Positions 57,901 to 64,000 of a stretch of 64,000 nucleotides of DNA are shown here, piece after piece. This DNA is from Tenrec ecaudatus (Eukaryota; Chordata; Mammalia; Afrosoricida; Tenrecidae): NCBI RefSeq assembly GCF_050624435.1, contig NC_134542.1, positions 10,685,497 through 10,749,496 on the forward strand, written 5' to 3'. Made by a program: the position numbers and the translations under genes. The notes under the pieces were generated by a model. It saw only the letters and a list, made by a program, of their open reading frames with translations. It was not told the origin of the DNA and made no database searches. How positions within the stretch are numbered: the first letter of the stretch is position 1; each line of letters begins with the position of its first letter.

Positions 57901-60285
57901 AGAACTAGAACATGCATACGGACCCCATCATGACACACACCAAACTAGGAGGGCAATGTAAAGTACGGAAGAATATGCAAAGAGACTGGACCATAAGCCG
58001 GGCCCATCCAAAATTAGCTCGACCCACACAATCGAAGGGAGTGCCACAGAAAATGGAAATAGATCATCTGGTGTGGGAAAGGAACTGACCTACCACACCA
58101 CGCCCAGAAGGAAGCTGAAGCAAAGGAAGGAGGAAGAACGGAGCGGAGCACACCTGGGCCCACCAAGCTCAGAGGACGACAGCCCGGCTCAAAGGGCCCA
58201 TTGTACAGAGAGGACCATACCGCCGGCCTCACAGCGAGATGTGACATCCTGCACCGACCCATGGTCCTACACGGGACAGCACCTGGGACACAGTGGGGTA
58301 TGTGACTGAGCTGACCCCGCCACACTGAGACAAACACTGGGGGTGTGCAACGGAGCAGCAGGGGAAGCAGAGCAAGGAGATCCCGAGGGTGTATAAAGGA
58401 TGGACTTTGGGGCCAGGACGTGGCACCTCACCAGACTCATCCGGAAAACACTCCTAAAGGCCAACAGACCTCAAATTACTAACATAATTTATTTTTTGCT
58501 GGCTTTTTGGTTTTTTTTTTCTCTTTTAAATTTTGTATGTTAGTGGTTTTTTTGCCTGTCAGCGTGACAGTGTTGTTGCTGTCGATGCCATGTTCTCATG
58601 GGCCACTTGGATGCTGTCAAAGCAATCTGCATTTGTATGCACATATTACTATATCAGCAGGTCCACCTAGATAAGATAGGCTGGACAAACAGTGTGAGAA
58701 GAAACTAACAGGACCAACAGTCCGGGAGGGACATGAGAGCGTGGGAGGTAGGGGAAGGGAGGAGGTGTTGGCCAACACAGGGACAAGGGAACAACGAGTG
58801 GTTCAAAACCAGTGGAGAGAGGGGATGGGAGGACTGGTAGGGAGTGACCAAGAGCAAGGTAACTGAGAGGAATTACTGAAACAGAACATGGTAGTGGGAC
58901 ACGAGGAAAGCGCAAGGAAATAGAGGAAAGGAGTAGGAAGCAAAGGGCGTACATGGAAGCCTAAATACAAACATGTACACATGTAAATATATTTATGATT
59001 ATGGGGGAAATAGACTTATGTGCACATATTTATAGGTTCAGTAGTAGGGTAGCAGGTGGACATTTGGCCTCCTCGCGCAGACTCCTTCAATACAATAGCA
59101 CCCTGCTCAGCTAAACAGTCATTCCATGATAACCCCCTTCCCGACATGATCACTGAAGACAGACGTGTGTATAAGCAAACGTGGTGAAGAAAGCTGATGG
59201 TGCCCGGCTATCAAAAAGACATAGCATCTGGGGTCTTAAAGGCTTGAAGGCAAACAAGTGGCCATCGAGCTTGGAAGCAACAAAGCCCACAGAAAAGAAG
59301 CACACAGCCTAAGTGAATACAAGGTGTTGAACAGACCAGGTAGCAGACACCAAGGAACAAAAACCATCATTGTGTGATCACCTTCCTCACATAAACGCTG
59401 AAGACGAATGTGTGCATAAGTAAGTGTGGTGAAGAAGGCTGATGGTGCCCAGCTATTGAGAGATATAGCGCCTGGGGACTTAAAGGCTTAAAAGTAAACA
59501 AGCGGCCATCTAGCCCAGAAGCAACAAAGCCCACATGGAAGCAGCACACCAACATGTGTGATCATGAAGGGCTGAGGGGACCAGGTTTCAAACAACAAAG
59601 GCGGGGGCATAAAATCATATCACCGTGAATGAGGGGAGTGCATGATGGGGACCCAATGCCCATCTGTAGACAGCTGGACATCCCTTGCAGATGGGTAGTG
59701 GGAAGGAGATGAGTCACTCAGGGTTCAGTGTAGCAACAATGAAACTCACAACCTTCCTCTAGTTCCTGAATGCTTCCCCCCTCCCAATTATCACGATCCC
59801 AATTCTACCTTTCGGACCTGGTTAGACCAGAGGATGCACAGTGATGCAGTAGGGATCTGGAAACACAGGGAATCTAGGACAGATGAATCCCTCAGGCCCA
59901 GCGGTGAGAGTGGTGACACTGGAAGGGAAGGGGGTGTAGAAAGCGGGAACCGATCTCTGGGATCTACATGTAACCTCATCTCTGGGGATGGGCAAAAGGA
60001 AATTGGGTGAGGGGAGACGCCGGGCAGTGTAAGATAGGATAGAGTAATAATTTATATGTTATTAAGGGTTCGTGAGGGATGGTGGAGTGGCAATGGAGGG
60101 GGAGGGAAAAAAGGAAAATGAACTGATTCCAGGAACCCATGTGGAAGGCGAATTTTGAGAATGATGAAGGCAACAAATGTATAAGGATGCTTTACTCAAT
60201 TGATGTATGTATGGATTGCGATAAGAGTTGTATGAGCCCCAATAAAATGATTTATTTTAAAAATAGTAATAATTAGCAGACACTT
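54981..60285 (+). mobile_element. 5'-truncated L1 with ~15-bp target-site duplication, unit 3 only
   Basis: The flanks 54981-54995 (AATTAGTGGACACTT) and 60271-60285 (AATTAGCAGACACTT) match at 13 of 15. Units 1 and 2 hold a single uninterrupted copy of this site. The insert starts in ORF2 between endonuclease and reverse transcriptase, and ORF2 runs to 57646. Visible parts are a NIQHPFLIKTLMKIGLEG-like segment near 55700, a catalytic box read as LFADNMILY near 55980 (usual FADD, so the second Asp is changed), and a C-terminus GCGEVGTLLHCWWSCGFVQP at 57238. ORF2 is broken in several places. A 3' UTR of about 2.6 kb ends in CCCCAATAAAATGATTTATT. Confidence 0.92.
59140..59600 (+). repeat. Duplicated module in the L1 3' UTR
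   Basis: 59148-59310 and 59393-59570 both contain a GCTGAAGACGAATGTGTGCA-type start, 'GGTGAAGAAGGCTGATGGTG' and 'CTGGGG...CTTAAAGGCTT'. The L1 3' UTR copies at 5590-5960 and 10760-11000 have one such module. Confidence 0.75.
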
Positions 60286-60394
60286 AAAGGGAGGTGCAAG
60301 AATAAATCCTCTTTTGCAACCCAAAACTCATGGTGCAGTATAAGTTTGGATACAGTTAAGAAGGGACATGTCAAAAAAAAAGAAAAGAAAAAGC

Positions 60395-60675
60395 ACACAA
60401 CGTTCTGTCTATGGCCAGAGTGAGCCATAAAGGCAAGGGTGGTAGATATACGGTCACGACTGATCAGTCCTGGAGAAAGACATCCTGCTGGGTAAAGTGG
60501 AGGAGCAGTGAAAAAGGGAACGGCCATCAAGGAGATGGATTGGCATCGTGGCTGCAACAATGGGCTCAAGAATAGGAACAATTACAAGGCTATAGCAGGA
60601 CCAGGCAGTGTTCCGTTCTGCTCTGCATGGGGCCGCTGTGGTTCAGAACCAACTGGATAACACCTAACATCAACA
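60395..60675 (+). mobile_element. RTE (BovB-like) LINE 3' end (unit 3)
   Basis: Duplicate of 23810-24090. Confidence 0.75.
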
Positions 60676-60845
60676 TGTGTTCTCTTTACAAAACATTTGA
60701 GATGAGGTCTCATTTGTACCCTGAAATAAGAGACATCTTGGATTGTCATTGTTTTGGGGGAAGATATGCTACAAGTGACTGGTGAACAAAGGACAGGGAT
60801 TCTGCTTTATGTCCAAAAATGTACAGGACAGTCACTGAACACAAA

Positions 60846-61040
60846 GAACTCAAAACCCAACCTCAATGGCATTGAGTCAGTTCTAGCACATAGGAACCCT
60901 ATCAGATAGGGTGGAACTAGCCCCTGGGGGTTTCCCTCGCAATACCTCTTTAAGGTAGTAGAGAGCCTCCCCATGAAGCAGTTGGTAGTTCAGAACTGCT
61001 GGCCTTGTGATTAATAGATGATTGCGCCACCAGGGCTACC
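60846..61040 (-). repeat. AfroSINE-like SINE (unit 3)
   Basis: Duplicate of 24268-24462. Confidence 0.8.
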
Positions 61041-61394
61041 TACAAAGAACTACCAGTCCCAAATACCCATGTCTTTGAGGTTGAGAAACCCTGCCATAAT
61101 GTCTAGACTTTCCAGAGTCCTCCCTATCTTTTAGGACAGAAGAATCTAGTTTTTTGAGAGTCACCGAAAAGAAAATTATTCCACAGTTGACTTAGAAAGG
61201 ACTTATGGAGACCCTGGTATGTACAAAGTACTGTGTTGGGGACATTTCCTAATGGAACCTTTGTGCCAATACTTGTTGTATTCAACCTGTGAGTTGGGAG
61301 CAAGGCTGGTCCAGAGGGCAACGGAGAGCACACCACAAACTATGTCAAGAGTTATATACCTCGATGAAACATACAAATGTCTTCTAGTTGTTTA

Positions 61395-61885
61395 ATGATT
61401 CCTCCCCTTCCACTATCATGATCCCATTTCTACCTTACAAATCCGGCTAGACCAGGGGATATACACTGGTACAGAGAGGAATTGGAAACACAGGGAATCC
61501 AGGACAGATAAACCCCTCATGACCAATAATAAGATACGCAATACCAGGAGGGGAAGGGGAAGGTGGGTTAGAAAGGGGGAACCAATCGATGGTTCTACAT
61601 ATAAGCCCTTCTCTGGGGGACAGACGACAGAAAAGTGGGGGAAGCGAGATGTTAGACAGTATAAGACATGATAAAATAATAATAATTTATAAATTATCAA
61701 GGGTTCATGAGGGAGGGGGTGGGGAGGGGAGGGAAATGAGGAGCTCATACAAGGGCTCAAGTAGAAAGCAAATGTTTTGAGAATGATGATGGCAACAAAA
61801 GTACAAATGTGCTTGACACAATGGATGGATGTTGGATTGTGATAAGAGCTCTATGACCCAAAATAAAATACTTTTTAGATTATAA
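61395..61885 (+). mobile_element. L1 3' end, 5'-truncated (unit 3)
   Basis: Duplicate of 24790-25278. Confidence 0.85.
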
Positions 61886-61937
61886 AAAGAGTTATATACC
61901 AGTTATTTTCAGACACATCTTGAATCATATATATATA

Positions 61938-62283
61938 TAGTTAGGCTGGGTTCTCTAGAGGAACAAAATCAGTGCCACTCAACTATGTTCAAGAAAGAAC
62001 TTTCTAGAAGGAATTCCATATCCAGAAGGCATCCCAGCCCCGTCCAACTCAAATTCCTAAGCCCCATCCTAGCTAAGGCCCTCTACAGGCTCATGTAGCT
62101 GCAGATCAATGAAGGAGGAAGGTGAAGCAGGAAGATCACAGAGCAGTGGGTACAGTGTAACATGAACCCAAGGTCAATGGAAACATGGGAAAGTGACAAC
62201 AGCATTCAGGGTTGTGCAGCCCAGATGGGGCTGCCTCTCTGGGTAGGCAGAGCGCCAAGCAAGCAGGAAGGTGAAGGAGCAGA

Positions 62284-62350
<67 letters not shown>

Positions 62351-62580
62351 CTCCATTTCTTTCTTAGGAAAAGGCCACCCCCCACGAAGGAGGCTTTATT
62401 AGGCTGATTAAGAGGTTGAACTCTGCCCCTAGCCAGGAGTGTCTAGTTGACATAATATCTAACTACCAGAGATGGCTCCACAGAGGCAGCCCTGCCATTT
62501 GCTAGCTGCTTCTGCCTGTAGCAGCCTTCATCGTTCTTGTTCATTCCTTTCCATAGCTATTTCTTGATCATCCATGTTAG
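61938..62580 (-). mobile_element. LTR-C type LTR-like repeat (fossil), unit 3
   Basis: Duplicate of 25328-25890. It starts GTTAGGCTGGGTTCTCTAG and contains a GA tract. Boundaries approximate. Confidence 0.45.
62287..62348 (+). repeat. (GA)n microsatellite, unit 3
   Basis: About 62 bp of GA, at the place of the unit 2 tract and the short unit 1 tract. Confidence 0.95.
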
Positions 62581-62924
62581 TTCCTGTTAAACAGACAGAC
62601 ATTGAGTTCTTACACCACTGCCAATATATTTATATCACCATTGCTAGTAAAATTAATTACTGATAATAATAAATACTACAATTTCAATATTGCACACTGT
62701 ACTGCCTCATTGTCTATTCTGGTTATATTTTCTTACTGGTTTTCTAGAGTATGTAGTTTTCCCTCGCACCTATTGTTTTATTTATCTCAATTTGTCTGTC
62801 ACTGTCGGCTATATTATTTGGCATCTAGATTTTCTTCTTTGATATTAATTGATTAAAAAATGTTTTTTTACTTCCTAAGCACCTAAATTCATTTCTCAGT
62901 CAAATTGCAAAATGTTTCCTAGAG

Positions 62925-63085
62925 AGAGGGGGGGGGGAATGAGGAGGTGATACTAAAGGCTCAAGTAGAAAAAGAAGGTTTCAAAAGGGAGATGGCAACC
63001 TATGCACAAAGGTGCTGGACACAGTGGACGGATGGGTTGCTATCAGAGCTGAAAGAGCCCCAACAAAATGTTTTTTTAAATGATT
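62925..63085 (+). mobile_element. L1 extreme 3' end (unit 3)
   Basis: Duplicate of 26226-26400, ending CCCCAACAAAATGTTTTTTT. Confidence 0.75.
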
Positions 63086-63657
63086 TTGTATTTTATGTAC
63101 AGTATGAATTGTGTCTGAAAAAGTTTAAAAGATGGATCAGTGCAAACGCCTCCCTGTAATTTCTCCGGAGTGTGGATCTCTGAAAGCAGGGACCAGCTTC
63201 ACTGGAAAAGAGAGTGAGACCTGCCTTTGCGAGGCAGCCAGACCTGCTGAGAGAGACAGGGCTGCTGGGGCGCTTGGCGGTGTCCACTGAGCATGTTGCT
63301 ACTTCCTCTCTCAGGTGACTTGATCCTTCAGTAAGAAGACTCTAGCCAGGAAGAGCTCACTCCCTCAATCTGAGGTGTTCCCACCCACTCCAGCCCAGCA
63401 TGTCCCCTTCCTGAGGCATGCCCACATGCCTGCCTCGGGAGGCCATTGCCATTAGGAGCATCCTTTTCCATGGCCCTGGCCCAAGGGATTTTTAGGGCAT
63501 ATGACTTAGAACAACAAACAAAACGGGTCATCTACTGGACCGAGTAAATATCCAAAAGGGAAAGATCAAGGATATTGTGAGATTCCTTCCTAACTACTGA
63601 GTCAGATAGCAACATGGAAAAGATCACGTGTCTTCCTTGTTCCCCCCTCAGAGCTGG

Positions 63658-63665
63658 TATATAAG
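63658..63665 (+). promoter_or_regulatory. TATA box of SCYGR copy 5
   Basis: TATATAAG, 98 bp before the ATG, with the CACGTG E-box about 30 bp upstream. Confidence 0.85.
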
Positions 63666-63755
63666 GGCCACACAATCCAAGGTGCATCAGACTTCTCCTC
63701 TCTCACCTCCTGCATCCTCTCTCCTCACCTCCTCTGAATCCTCTCGACTGACACC

Positions 63756-64000
63756 ATGGGTTGCTGTGGTTGTGGAAGCTGCGGTGGTGGCTGCGGTGGC
63801 TGTGGCGGCTGTGGTGGCGGCTGCGGTGGTGGCTGCGGTGGCTGTGGTGGTGGCTGTGGGGGCTGCGGTGGCGGCTGTGGCAGCTGCACCACCTGCAGGT
63901 GCTACCGTGTGGGCTGTTGCTCCAGCTGCTGCCCCTGCTGCTGCGGCTGCTGTGGGGGCTGCTGCAGCACCCCCGTGGTCTGCTGCCGCCGCCATACCTG
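63756..64000 (+). CDS. SCYGR: SCYGR copy 5, 5' part, cut by the window end
   Basis: The ATG lies in ACACCATGG and the frame is open for 81 codons to the end of the window. The head starts [19 protein letters not shown], longer than that of copy 4. It is followed by [19 protein letters not shown] and [11 protein letters not shown] as in copies 1, 2 and 4. The Cys-rich tail is beyond the window. Promoter and leader are those of the tandem units. It is predicted to be an intact family member, but its 3' end is not seen. Confidence 0.9.
   Translation, partial: MGCCGCGSCGGGCGGCGGCGGGCGGGCGGCGGGCGGCGGGCGSCTTCRCYRVGCCSSCCPCCCGCCGGCCSTPVVCCRRHT

Larger units (their letters stand above)
53356..64000 (+). 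repeat. Tandem segmental duplication, unit 3 (partial, with L1 insertion)
   Basis: It starts at 'CGGAAGAATTCCAGCGCCAG' and follows the order of units 1 and 2: SINE 53917-54035, RTE 60395-60675, SINE 60846-61040, L1 tail 61395-61885, LTR-C about 61938-62580, L1 tail 62925-63085, SCYGR copy 5. A 5.3-kb L1 at 54996-60269 is unique to this unit. The window ends inside the gene. Confidence 0.9.

Overview
The window is nuclear DNA of a placental mammal. It is dense in tRNA-derived SINEs of the afrotherian type (AfroSINE-like), BovB/RTE LINE 3' ends, and L1 tails with a distinctive long 3' UTR ending in 'AATAAAATGATTTTT'. There are also two short hAT elements that look like the horizontally transferred SPIN family. 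My inference is an afrotherian, most likely a tenrec or a close afrosoricid. The species is not proven by sequence alone.

The only host genes I can support are five members of the SCYGR family (small cysteine- and glycine-repeat proteins, related to high glycine/cysteine keratin-associated proteins of hair). They lie at 2549-2899 (+), 21086-21433 (-), 27077-27451 (+), 42973-43326 (+) and 63756-64000 (+, cut by the window end). All share a TATA box, placed 98 bp before the ATG in the four plus-strand copies. They also share a strong Kozak context, a Gly-Cys repeat head and a Lys/Gln/Cys tail. The four complete copies each have a consensus splice donor 20-47 nt after the stop codon, which suggests an intron in the 3' UTR.

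Layout: 1-22084 is a single-copy region holding the first two SCYGR genes in opposite orientation among many old transposons. From about 22085 to the end the DNA is a direct tandem segmental duplication: unit 1 (22085-37958), unit 2 (37959-53355) and unit 3 (53356 to beyond 64000), each carrying one SCYGR gene in the same orientation. Unit 3 is longer because a 5'-truncated L1 of about 5.3 kb inserted after the duplication (54996-60269, with a matching target-site duplication). Unit 2 is shorter because about 470 bp is missing from the old L1 that fills the second half of each unit. The intergenic space is almost entirely transposon fossils: L1, RTE, AfroSINE, solo LTRs, hAT and TIR elements, and microsatellites.

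The genes probably work together as a dosage cluster of near-identical hair-matrix proteins. I found no other protein-coding host gene, no functional RNA gene, and nothing bacterial such as CRISPR. Interspersed-repeat boundaries were judged by eye and are approximate unless a target-site duplication is given.
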